From: Metopolophium dirhodum
Lineage: Eukaryota > Arthropoda > Insecta > Hemiptera > Aphididae
Reading direction: 5' to 3'
DNA: 64,000 nt
NCBI RefSeq assembly: GCF_019925205.1
Contig: NC_083560.1
Span: forward strand, 61,827,266 to 61,891,265
The notes under the pieces are model-generated. The model was given only the letters and a program-made list of their open reading frames with translations. It did no database searches and was not told the origin of the DNA. Below are positions 24,060 through 35,438 of this stretch, piece by piece; position 1 is the stretch's first letter; each line of letters begins with the position of its first letter. The translations under genes were made by a program, and so were the position numbers.

Positions 24060-25479
24060 AGTCTATAATACATTATTAGTTTAATCTAGCAATATTAATG
24101 AGTTTAAAAGTAGTATGTAATATGTATGGAGTATAGATTTCCATTTATTTTCGTTAAAGAATATGTTTTTATTTTTATTTAATTACAGTTTATTTAAAAA
24201 TAATTGATTATACATACTTGATATTTATTTCATTTTAATATTACGATGATCTTAATAAAATGTAATTTACTTTAAGGAAAAAAAATACATGTTCAAACAT
24301 TATAGTCTTTATTCTTTTGGTTCTTGTTATTTTGTATTAAATTGGCAATAATTCGTCTTTACTTAGTAATAAGTTTAAATTCAAATTTCAAAATTAATAA
24401 AATTTTGTTTAAACTTTTATTTTTTTTCGAAAGTGCAAATGTTGTGACTTCATGTTACACACATAAATGACTATGATCAATAGTGTTGACATGCATTACC
24501 TATAAATATTTTATAAGATTTTAAAGTGTGATATTAAAGTTTAGGTAAAGAGTTTAACCTTCAAATAACGATATTACAATTATATGGTTTGAACTTTTAA
24601 TAGTACTACATTCATGTGTGAGGTGTCCTGTTAAGTGTTGACATCGATTTGTATCTTTACATTTTCGTTTAATATATTATTATTATTATTATTATTATAA
24701 CAAAATATATTATGATATATGCCAGATAATATTAATGCGCAAATCATATATTTCCAAAAGCTTATTTGCAAACTATTTTATGCTATTTGAAAATAAAATT
24801 GCGAATATTAATAGCGAATAATCATAGATGGATTACAAATTCGAAGTTTTGAATAATTACATAATGGGGTTTTTATTTATCATAGTTATAGTCATATAAA
24901 TACGTGCATTCGAACAAAAGTGACACGTGCTGTGAAAAACCAACTCATTTAATAATCAAAAACCACACGACCGTTAAAATTTGTTGACACGTGCTGAATT
25001 TCCAGCGAACGTGATAAAAGTTGAAACTATTTAAATAATTTGAGTTAGAAAAACAAAATATTTTATCAACAAATATTAAAAAAATTCTAATTTCAAATGT
25101 CTACAAACATAACTTAAAAAAGTATCTATACGGTTATTCAATTTTAAATTTAAATTAATTGATAAAATTAATTTAGTTGAAAACTTGGGTTGCGGAAGTA
25201 TAGACACAATTTTTCGTAATTTTTATTTAATTCTTATTATTTTTAAAACTGTATAGAATTTTCTACTTTTGTCCTATTAAAAAACCAAGTTGATTCAATT
25301 TGCCACCAGAAATCATTCTTAATGTGGAAGTTAAGTGGTTTTTTCACTTCTAAAAAAATTTTAAATAACCATTATTATAAATCAACATTTCAGTAATCTA
25401 TGTGTACCAACATAGGTACGTATTTTTAGGTTGTAAAAACCATCGTGTAAAAACCATCGTGTATCTTCTGTTTTAGATG
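24060..25479. other. AT-rich non-coding stretch
   Basis: Nothing recognisable apart from an (ATT)n tract at 24676-24699. Confidence 0.5.
24676..24699. repeat. (ATT)n microsatellite
   Basis: Eight ATT units. Confidence 0.9.
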
Positions 25480-26440
25480 ACGCTATCGATGAATAGCGTC
25501 TAAATGAATAACGATCCTGCTACCTTAGCAACAATTCCACGATTCACCAAATCCATAGTCCATAATATTTCACAAGAACCAAGAACCTGATCACGTCCGG
25601 TACAAAACAAGCAGATATTTATACTAAAATTACTCCTAACTCCTACTTGGTAACTATTTTTAATGCGTTTAATACTAAAATACTGATTTTTTCATCTTAG
25701 ACACCTTGTTAAAAAAATACTGATATCCAACAAAGTCCAGAACTCCATCTGTATAAACATAATATTTCCAATCAACCCACACAGCCTATCACCTTAGTTG
25801 TAGAATTTGCTGACGAGTGACGACAAAGCCAAATGGTACAAATAATGTGGTGTAAAAACACAGTATTATGCATCTTTACACTTCTCAAGAGACAAAACCT
25901 ACTCTAAAAAAATTCTCAAAAATAATCTATACTATACAAGGATTTCGTAAAATTGATATTTAACTAAACAAACGTCACACATGGTTCACACAGTATGTAA
26001 CAAACTCCATTCCCTGAATTATATCACTTTTAACTTAACCTATTTAGATCCTCTATATATTACCCTCTAAACAGTTTAAATTAACAACCAAAATACTATT
26101 TTTAATCCCCCCTTCAGATTCATACGACCTATGTGGCATTTACTTATGTGCCATCTATATAAAAACAAAAATATCCAACACAAACCGAAGCCCACGTACC
26201 TAATCTAAAATCATTCGTACTATGGCCAAATAGCTTTCTTCGCGTTCTTTTGAAAATAATTGTTTCTTGCCTCTGATCGAAGACTTAGTCAAATCTCATT
26301 TAAACGTTTCAAAAATTACGAAAATCTCCTCATAACATAACTCACGTCTATAAATATTACCGGTGATATTCAAAGACGACATAAAATGTGGTAATGCCGT
26401 GATCGTTCAAATACATGTAACGTATTGTGTAAATACAAAT
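25480..26440. other. Strand-asymmetric A/C-rich segment, possibly a decayed retroelement
   Basis: On the plus strand C clearly outnumbers G across this interval (for example 25741-25800 and 26041-26160), unlike the neighbouring AT-rich DNA. It ends near an A-rich string (TACAAATAAAAATAAACCC). All six frames are broken, and no reverse transcriptase or transposase motif could be read. Retroelement coding strands in insects are often A/C-biased, which makes a degraded copy the simplest explanation, but no homology was shown. Confidence 0.25.
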
Positions 26441-26942
26441 AAAAATAAACCCTTTTATTTCACATAGTATCTTATATAACATCAACAAGACGATTGTCGT
26501 TCTATAATTCTACAAGTAATAGCCAATAGGTAAATAATAACTTAAGGTAACATACTAACATAACATAGATATTAAATTGAAAAAATTACAGATGTTCTAT
26601 TAACACATATTATATACCCAATATAGGTATGATTTCTGTATACAGTCACTGGTCGCATATATGTTGCATATCAAATTCGTCATGTTTATAAATTGGTCAA
26701 CAAAATTTGGTCGTTGTAAATTTAAAACGTTTAAATTCAAAAACAAATTGGTATAAGTAATTGAAAAAATACATAATAAAGTAATAAACAAGTGATCGGC
26801 GAAATTATCAAAGAATATCTACTACAAATGTATGACGTGTAATAATATTATATATCTTTTGCTAAGTAATAAGGATGTTGTAGTTTTTAACAAAACTGTT
26901 ATTTTTTTTATAATACCCTGCATTTTGTATAGTATTTGATAA
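26441..26942. other. AT-rich non-coding stretch
   Basis: Nothing recognisable. A 63-codon minus-strand frame shows no domain. Confidence 0.45.
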
Positions 26943-27293
26943 AATAGGTATGAGAAAATCCAAGATTTGTTATTGAAATTTCAAATTTGGAATTGTTTTG
27001 ATATAGTTATAAATAACTTACTTAAAACAAATAATACAGTTGAAGGATGGCACAATGGATTTAATTCAATTTTAAATTCTATTCACCCGAATATTTCGCA
27101 TTTCATTAAAGTGCTTCAAAAAGAGGAAAAAATAAACTATTTGAAAATGTCTCAAATTACTACTGGTGCAGAACCTTGTAACGAACAAAACAGAATATAA
27201 TATAAGGACAGAAGAGAAGAAATTCTAAAAATATATCAACACTTTCATTCAAATACAATTTATAATTTTACTATGGGTACCTATTGCTCTTAA
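26943..27293 (+). pseudogene. MULE-type transposase C-terminal fragment
   Basis: One plus-strand phase reads IWNCFDIVINNLLKTNNTVE then GWHNGFNSIL, HPNISHFIKVLQKEE, and, after one in-frame stop (TAA at about 27198), YKDRREEILKIYQHF with a second stop at 27291. The TNN-VEGWHN-F and HP-I--FI--L--E motifs and the closing YxDRxExI block are characteristic of the C-terminal part of insect MULE transposases, often paired with FLYWCH zinc fingers. The catalytic core and N-terminus are absent. The phase stays open upstream to about 26943, but there is no proper ATG start. It is a dead fragment. The same superfamily is the likely mobiliser of the 9-bp-TSD Foldback-like element at 16.6-19.9 kb. Confidence 0.7.
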
Positions 27294-28920
27294 TTTGTAA
27301 TTAATACACACATTTTCACTACATTAACGAGATAAATAGCAGACTTTTTTTTAAAGTCTAAGAGTCTTACCATGTATAACATTATTTTAATTGTTTAAAT
27401 GTATAAAACTATAACAAAATCGTATTATACAAAATTATAAGTACTGCCTATATAATATTATATAATGCCAAATTTAATTCTAAAATTAACATAATATTTA
27501 TATTGAGACCACTTTACGTACCAACATTGTATGATATAATTTAGTGCGTAGGTACATGTATCGAATGACTTTACGTGGAAAATATTATTTTTATTTATAC
27601 GTTCCTCGAGTTTTTTCTTCGGTGTCTCTATATACAAGGAAATTTGAGTCGACCGTTAACCCTGCACTGCCATCGATCGATATCGAGACGAAACCTTTAT
27701 TCCGTGATGATAATATGTAATCGCGGTGAGAGGCATCCATAAACAATACCGTGTTCGCAGCTTTTGGAAACAATCAAACGTCACCGGTTACTATAATAGC
27801 TATTAAAGATCTAGTGTTCACCCGTCCGAACAACGCCACTGCAATCGAAATCGTCCCCCATCGACGACTGTATTGTCGACTGTCTTATTATATACAGACA
27901 CAGAGAGTGCGTACGTGAAAATATTGTTTTATTCGCACAATACCACACACAGATGATGCAGTTTCCGCCGTTTTCCTTCTAACTTTGATCTATTTTTGTT
28001 TTCATCTGCGCCCTTCGCCTTTTTACACGAGATTGGATAAACAATATTCCACAACCCTCGCAATGATAATTATAGAACCACGAGCCCTAAGCGAACCGCA
28101 TCACGTCCCTGCTGCGTTTATATTTATATATACGTGTGTGTGTATACACAGGTACATTGCGCCCCCATTTATTTGCACCACTCGATTTTTTTTGTTGGGG
28201 CGTAGGAAATTGTTTCCGGCCGATCGTCAGTGCGCTTCCGACAGCCCGCCAGTTAGCCGATACCATCCCCGTATAATCTGGAATATATTTTATATATTGA
28301 AAAAGTGGATGGTTTCTAAATCCGATAGTCGTTTCTGAATTTATATTAAAAAGAAAAAAGGAGCAAAAACAATTTATCCCCCCAAATATGCATTAACTCA
28401 AATTAACTATAATTAATACACTTGGGAAACGCGATAGGCCACAGCAATAAACTAATAAGCTCCATATATTTTGAGTCTTTGAATAATATTTACCGTCGTG
28501 GTCCCATTCTGCGAATACTTAATTAATAATATATTTAAAATACTGCACAGTTAACAGTCATATAACATATAACTTTATACGCCGCGCTGCAAAATCACTA
28601 TCGTTAATTACAAATTTCCGTCGAAAAATCTCCTGATTCACGTGTTTAATGTTTTTTTTTTTATTTGTTTCGTGTTATGACTTAAAAGGCATAATAATAA
28701 TAATAATAATACACCTGAATCAGTTGTTTTGCGTAGTTTATAATACCCGTCTACGCCGACACGAGTGCCTATCGACCGATCGGAATGCAGGAATATTATT
28801 ATTCGTTTTGAGCATTTCATTTCCGCGTGCACCCCAAACTACCAAAGCATAATATTACTATTATAACGGCCCACTGTCATAAAAATAATGTAATAACTCA
28901 AAATGTAATAATACATAGGT
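27294..28920. other. Non-coding stretch with a GC-richer patch at 27590-28270
   Basis: The patch has a few protein-like short frames (minus strand 27591-27773, plus strand 27985-28338), but no domain I can name and no clear splice structure. A first-exon or promoter region of a host gene is conceivable. Confidence 0.3.
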
Positions 28921-29403
28921 GCACTATTTTGTTTATATACATATTATATAGGTACATAAGCACCGCGTGCCCATAAAAACAGGGTACACAGATAAAATTA
29001 AGTTGCTGCGCATGCTCAAAATAAAATAGTTAAACAAATTTAAGCACATGAGTATAATATGGTCCGAAATAGTTTAGTCTCGTGTGCCTCAAACGGAATC
29101 CAAAAATGTCTACAGGGTACTGGGTAACAAATAAGTAATCGAGCAATACAGCGTTTATGTGGACACACGGTTTATTATTGCATTTCAATATTATTATAAA
29201 CTATATTATGCAATATGCGCTGTACGTCTGATTCGAAACTGCGCGTCGACGAATCAAACATTATTGTAACACAATAATAAAAAGCAATTTAATCGCATTA
29301 ATCGAACTCACTGCAGTTTCCACGCACAGGTTTTCATCCACATACGATACTATTTTATCGGGTATCAGTCTGTGTGCGTATTATAATATTCCGTGTCATT
29401 TGT
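28921..29403. repeat. Tandem duplication, copy 1 (about 480 bp)
   Basis: Begins CACTATTTTGTTTATA and includes GCGTGCCCATAAAAACAGGG, CAAAAATGTCTACA, CAATATGCGCTGT, and CTGCGCGTCGACGAATC. All recur in the same order in the adjoining copy. Confidence 0.85.
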
Positions 29404-29946
29404 GACTATTTTATTTATACACATATCATACATTATACAAGCGTGCCCATAAAAACAGGGTACACAGACAAAATGAAGTCGCTGTGCAAATATTAGAGTT
29501 AAATAAATTTAAGTTATAGGAGCATACACCGCGGTCCGAAATGTTAGTCTCATATGCCGCAAACGGAATTCAAAAATGTCTACATAGTACTGGGTAACAT
29601 AATATTATGAGTAACCGAGCAATACAGTGTTCATGTGGACACTCGGTACATTTTTTTTTTCTCATTGAACTTCAAGCCCGGCAACTGTGGCCATTAGCTG
29701 ACGGTATATTACTGCATTTCAATATCATTAAACTATATATTATGCAATATGCGCTGTCCGTCTGATTGGAAACTGCGCGTCGACGAATCAAACATTATTG
29801 TAACACAATAATAAAAAGCAATTCAATCACATTAATCGAACTCAGTGCAGTATCAACGCACCGGTTTTCACCCACATACGATATTATTTTATCGGGCATC
29901 TGTCTGTATAGGTATTATAATATAGTATTCGGTGTCATTCGTGCTT
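29404..29946. repeat. Tandem duplication, copy 2, with a retroposed insert
   Basis: Second copy beginning GACTATTTTATTTATA. It is longer than copy 1 chiefly because of the 53-bp insert at 29649-29701. Many substitutions separate the copies, so the duplication is old. No conserved frame. Confidence 0.85.
29649..29701 (-). mobile_element. Very short LINE 3'-tail insertion
   Basis: Absent from copy 1 of the duplication at the matching point, so it is a clear insertion. It starts with a T-run (A-tail on the minus strand) followed by GAACTTCAAGCCCGGCAACTG and GGCCATTAGCTGA, resembling the 3' UTRs of the LINE remnants at 8.4 and 32.4 kb. CGGTA flanks it on both sides (29644-29648 and 29702-29706), a candidate 5-bp target duplication. 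Confidence 0.55.
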
Positions 29947-32414
29947 TGACGCGGTGGGATAAAATCCCGTCGAGTTTCCGTTTCGACGAAAACACAGGCA
30001 CTGGGCATATCGTAATGATGACGTATTGTATGTATAGTGTTCCAAAAGTATACGACACAGAATATCATTATAATGTTATTAGTATATTTTTATTATTTTT
30101 TGCCATTAGAATTTTCTATTTTTATTTCGTTTGACTGAATAATTTAAGTCGTGGGAGGGTGCAAGGGGAGCGCAATACTGTCGTCGTTTTACGGCTTATA
30201 TATTATAAATTAATTTCGTTTCGGACGTTATTCTCTGTATCATATTATTCGTTATATACGTACATCCCACTACCCGCTCCAGTGCATATATATATATATA
30301 TATATACGTTATTTTTTTTCTTCTGCGGAGGACAATTGTACGTTGTTCTTTTTTTCATATATATTACAGTCGAATTTATCAACATCCGTTTCGCAGTCGT
30401 AAAAACATTACGTTATAAATCACGTTTTACAAATATTTGAGAATATGTACAGCCTTAAGCTTAACTTTTAAAACAGAATTCTTTTTTTTTTTTTTTCGTG
30501 TTTTCTATATCGGAACGTTTTGAACGCGCGGAATACAATAAAATGGCTGTTTTTTTTTCGCTCAACGTCTAAGGAACGACGCAACTATATTGTATTTACG
30601 TTGATTTATTTATATCCTTTCTTGATTGGTTAAAGGGTATACTTTCTAGGATACTGTTGCAGCCAATGGGTCGGTTTTTCGGGCATTTCACATGTGTACA
30701 CAACAGACGCGCTTGTCCGGAAATCTGGTGGTCCCCAAACCATGGGATTAATAACAATTATTTACCTCTCGTTCAAAGACTATTATATAAATACACATGA
30801 ATATAATATCTAAAAACAAGTCAATTGTGTTCTACCAAAGTATTACGCATGTATGAACCATGTCTATAAATAGTAAGAATAATTGGATGGATGTTGTTCC
30901 TCTAATATTGTGTAGGTGCCTCTTGCGATTTATAATTAAAAACATGATTAGCAAAAAAAAAAAAAACAACAAATAATAACTTCGATATTTAAATAAGATA
31001 TTCAAATCAATTTACAAATATTACAGTACGTGAGTAAAATATACTATACGGTATACCTATGTCGAATAAAACGATAATAATTATTGGTCGAACTGTTTGA
31101 CCTCTGTCGTACGTTTGACGATTAAAATCGTTTTTTATGACGTGCGTAGTACGGGTTATACGTGTGCATAATATACAAATACTGTGCACCCATCTAATGT
31201 TTTTGCACGTACCAGCTATAATGTCTACATGACCAGTGACCACACACGCACACACATAGACCATAAGCGAGATAAATTAATCGATTCTGATCGTGAAAAT
31301 GTATGTATGCGGATGAAATAGTTTATTAAAAAAACGTGTTCGAAATCGGTGCGCTAAAAATATTGCTCATACCACGCAAGTCTGAACGTGTGTGTATTAA
31401 AAAACATAAACATTTCAACCGATTTGGTTGTTTTTCTTGGGCACAACCTTTCGTACCGCATTTTGTACACACATCTGATACCTGTGGCAGGTCGATTCAA
31501 AGACGTGTGTGAAAAAATAAAACCATGACGCTTGTAAATTGCGCTCATATAGTTAACGGGTAATAATAAGAGTAGGTACTTATGGTAGATTGCACTCATA
31601 GATTATGCCATATGCTAGCCTCTGATAGGTAATTACATAGGTAATAATTACTATACTCACTACCACATACAGTTTTAAATTTTTTTTTTTTATAAGAAAC
31701 GTTTAAAATGTATTTTAAATAAGGAACAACAAAGTTGATTATTATTTTCAAACTGTAATAAAACTAAATATCAATGTACCTAAATAGAATATTTTATAGT
31801 GTCACTATGTTGTATTGTTGTATAACTTTAGAACCATCATGGAAAATCTCAAAACGTTCTCACTTAAATACAATAGTAACATTGTCTCAGGCATCTTAAA
31901 AACACGAATCCATTGATAAAGAAAACTTCAATTCGATCCTTAAGTGACGATATTATTATTAGTTGCTCGCAGACTTAGACCTTGAGTGTGCTAATGTGTA
32001 CGTCATGACTTAAAACTTGCTCATTAAAACATTTTCAGAAACCGTGGGCGCAATTCACTATGATATTTGACTATAAGTTAAGTGATAGGTACCATTAACT
32101 ACTTCTCTTCTACAATAATTTGACCAGAAAAACGATACTTGAAATTTACACTTAATATATCTTTGACTGGGTGCAATTTACATCTGTCCAATATTAAGTT
32201 ATGTTATGTTATGAACTGTGTATCGTATTTCGCGCTTCGTACCAAATAATATAATAATAATATGTGATACAGCCGATGGAGGTAGAAATACGTATCTCGC
32301 ACACGTATGTGTAACCTAACCTTATATTATAATAAATTATGTGGTTTTTTTCTCGAATAAAAATCAGCAAAAAAAAAAATAAAGCCCTCTATTGTCGTGG
32401 GTTAGGTCTATTAT
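29947..32414. other. Non-coding stretch, no supported gene
   Basis: Contains an (AT)n tract at 30286-30306 and several frames of 80-120 codons without recognisable domains. Confidence 0.45.
30286..30306. repeat. (AT)n microsatellite
   Basis: About ten AT units. Confidence 0.85.
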
Positions 32415-32427
32415 CATAATGATTATT
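32415..32427. repeat. Target duplication of LINE insertion (poly(A) side)
   Basis: CATAATGATTATT, identical to 32778-32790. Confidence 0.75.
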
Positions 32428-32777
32428 TTTTTTTATTTATTATTAAGCCACAACAACAAAGATTATTGGCTGATGTTAAATTTTACATATAAAGATAAAA
32501 GGAGGGAAAGTTATACAATTCAAGTTTGGGACGTGCAGGCGTATTTAGATTAGGTTATATAATTTAGTTAATTTCAAAAAAGTGAGAATCTTATGGATGT
32601 TGTCCGGATCAGGGCCGAGAGCTCCATAGAGATTATCCGCTAGTTTGAGGTTGACTCTGGCGTCGTTGTGTTCTCGGCAGAAGCATATGTGTTTGACTGA
32701 AGGTGTTTCGCCGCAAGAGAGACAAGGTTCGGGATTCGCTTTGGACATTAGGTGTTTGTGGGTTAACCATGTGTGAC
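32428..32777 (-). mobile_element. 5'-truncated LINE insertion, Jockey-like
   Basis: Read on the minus strand, the insertion starts abruptly inside a coding frame (32777 downward: GHTWLTHKHLMSKANPEPC, CGETPSVKHICF, and at the end KILTFLKLTKLYNLI then a stop at 32545). A 3' UTR and an A-tail (T-run at about 32427-32436 on the plus strand) follow. The GHTWLTH..H..C..C....VKHI order is the conserved zinc-binding and C-terminal end of Jockey-type LINE ORF2. A perfect 13-bp duplication, CATAATGATTATT, flanks it. The reverse transcriptase was lost through 5' truncation on insertion. The surviving tail has no internal stop, so the copy is comparatively young. Confidence 0.8.
32545..32777 (-). pseudogene. 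LINE ORF2 C-terminal remnant
   Basis: About 77 codons of the C-terminal tail of a Jockey-like ORF2 product. Visible are the Cys-x2-Cys pair of PCLSCG and the VKHICF segment with a downstream His, typical of the CCHC-like knuckle after the reverse transcriptase/RNase H region. The frame is open from the truncation point to its natural stop. It starts without its own ATG at the truncation; an internal ATG at 32748 would give 67 residues, but there is no reason to think it is used. Confidence 0.75.
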
Positions 32778-32790
32778 CATAATGATTATT
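32778..32790. repeat. Target duplication of LINE insertion (truncated 5' side)
   Basis: CATAATGATTATT, identical to 32415-32427. Confidence 0.75.
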
Positions 32791-35430
32791 ATGAAACCTC
32801 TTTTGCGTATATCAGTATGACAACGGACTCTGGACCTCGTCGCCGAAAAAAAAAAAACATTTATTGAAATAAGTATTGATCGAGTTCGATTCCGAATTAC
32901 CTACGGTGAAAATAATATAATACTATATAAATGTACGCTTTGTAATTTGTTTGATATACCAAAGTGCATAGTTGCGTTTCGTCGACGATAAACTATGATA
33001 ATATGTTTTTTAAATAAAATACATAATGCACATTTGTGGTACTTGTATACGTCGTTTTTCCCTATAATACGATATCACACACTATTATGACTACATTGTT
33101 TTGCACATCACGTATTATTTGGTAGGTACTACCACTGAACGTATCCGGTTTCCCATCTATACCGACATAACCACCGTAGGCGTAACAGGACAATTAATTT
33201 TTCTACACATAGGAGTGACACAACATGTTATACATTCTGACTATTTAGGGAGGGCTCAATAAGTTACGCCCATGTCGATTATTGTGAACACTAAGGTGGA
33301 ATAATGTACATTCTTATGCATTGATCACTATTCACTATTGTACAATTTACAATATTTAACGTCAAAGGTGTAGCTGTTGTACCTAGGTATAGGTGCGGGA
33401 CTTTGTCTCCGAACAATGCATATAGTCGAACACAGTTTTTTTTCTTCTGATATTTGTTCGCGCATTGTGCAAGAATATCCTACACAACAAATACTCTGCT
33501 CGTATATAAACCACGATGGTTTCAGATAAAAAAAAAAATTCTTTAAATTATCTAAATACTCCCTTGAGCCGAATCCTATGATGCAGAAGTAAACCTAACG
33601 GCCGAGCCAATAAGTACACGCAACGGCCTCGACGGTTAAATGTGTGGGTATAATACGTATACGAGATGCACAGTGTATGTTATATATATAGATGTGTAAA
33701 GTGGAATACCGTTCGGTGCTTTAGATCGATGGGGCGAAATAGGTACGTTTGGTGTGTAATACATTATAATATGTAGGTAAGTATATATATTTACGTGCGT
33801 GAAATAAACTCGTTTAAGGCAGTAGGTATAGTAGTATAATACTAGGTCGTAAAACAATTGACTTTAGAGTTTGTAGGTTTATCGGGTGTGAGATTCAGCT
33901 GACTACCGTCGAAAATAACACAACTATATTGCGTAATAATAACAATAATATACACACCTAATTACGAGTAGTGATCATGGCTTTAATCTGGATGAAAGAA
34001 ATATATTTTATTTTTATTTTGCTGTGCGAAATAATATCATTACCATCGTATATTACCAACAAATATCAAATTTTAGTCCCCTATAATGTTGTCAAAACAC
34101 AAACCCCCTGCCCCAAACTACAGTTATTGCCTTAAAAATTAAAACTATTATATAGATTATTTAAAGTTAATATATATCTATTAAACAAACTGAGTAAGAT
34201 GCACAACTGACACTATCAGCTGTGGTACGATATTACACTACCTACATGTAATATTATTATCTCATCACGTTATAATAGAACAATAATATATTATTATATG
34301 GGAAACAAAAAAATTCTTACTGTCTATGTTTATATCACCTATAAGAAATATAGAATACTAGTTCTATCTCAAATACAGTTTTTTTTTATTAACTTTATTG
34401 GGTTCTCAATTAAATTTGTAGACAATAATTATATTTATACTTGGTTCTTACTTGATAATGACTTGATTTGGAGGGGGGAGGGAACTTGGAAAAGTGTTGT
34501 GGTCTATATATTCTACAAGGCCTCCCTATTTTTTACCATCGGCCAATAATCGTTATATCGTTTATATTGTTACAAATACGATTTCAACGAAACTGAAAAC
34601 GTCATGTAAATAGGTATAGTATGTTATAATAAGTTCCAATCGTCTCGTTTTCAGCGCTTTCTACGGTTGCAGCGGAATGCAGCAAAACATCGGTCGTCGA
34701 TACGATACATAACAATGTGTAATAAGTAATATTATTGGATTAGATCGATTGATTTATTCGCATTGCAATGGGCGAGACCAGTTACATTATATAATATTGC
34801 AGCAGTCGAGTGGCTGTCAGCATGTTACAAATATCATACGGAGCGTGCGCTGCACCATTATAATATTCCCAACGAACGAGTACACTATATGATATATTAT
34901 GTTTAAGCGTATATGTATGAAAGTGTTTGGCTTTATATCGTACGTAGTTTCGTTGTTGTTGTTGTTGTTGTTATTGTTATTATTGTCGTATAAAACAGTT
35001 TAGACCACAAACTAAAAATGATTTTTAACGTATATTTCGTTCTCGACGACCGACTTACTCTCTCGACAGATACAACATATTATTTGGCACGGTCACAGTG
35101 TACAATTTATTTGATTTATAAAAGTATGACCCACGCGCGATTCGTAGATGGAAGGTAGCGGAATACCCGAATCGAGTCGTCACGAGGATCGGTAATAATA
35201 ATGTGAACGACTACTGCAATAATCCGAAAAACCGAGTTCCAAACTCCGTATAATATAATATTATTATAATCCTATAAAATAGTTTTTTTTTTTACGAAAC
35301 GGGCTGCGATTTAAGTACATATTATAAACTACCTATGCATATTAAATGTATTCAATAGAAAAAGTTAGCGGTGCTGAAATCAATAAAGAAATGATACGGT
35401 TATCAGGACTAGAAGTATAGAGTCTTGAGA
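32791..35430. other. Non-coding stretch, no supported gene
   Basis: GC content rises at about 33590-33740 and 34620-35240. A (GTT)n tract lies at 34952-34972. No recognisable frames. Confidence 0.45.
34952..34972. repeat. (GTT)n microsatellite
   Basis: Seven GTT units. Confidence 0.9.
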
Positions 35431-35438
35431 CTAATTTG
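35431..35438. repeat. Left target duplication of outer nested element
   Basis: CTAATTTG, identical to 36506-36513. Confidence 0.8.

Noticed and set aside
29766..30440. 122- and 93-codon plus-strand frames
   Set aside because: The first overlaps copy 2 of a non-coding tandem duplication and the second is dominated by an (AT)n tract; no domain in either.
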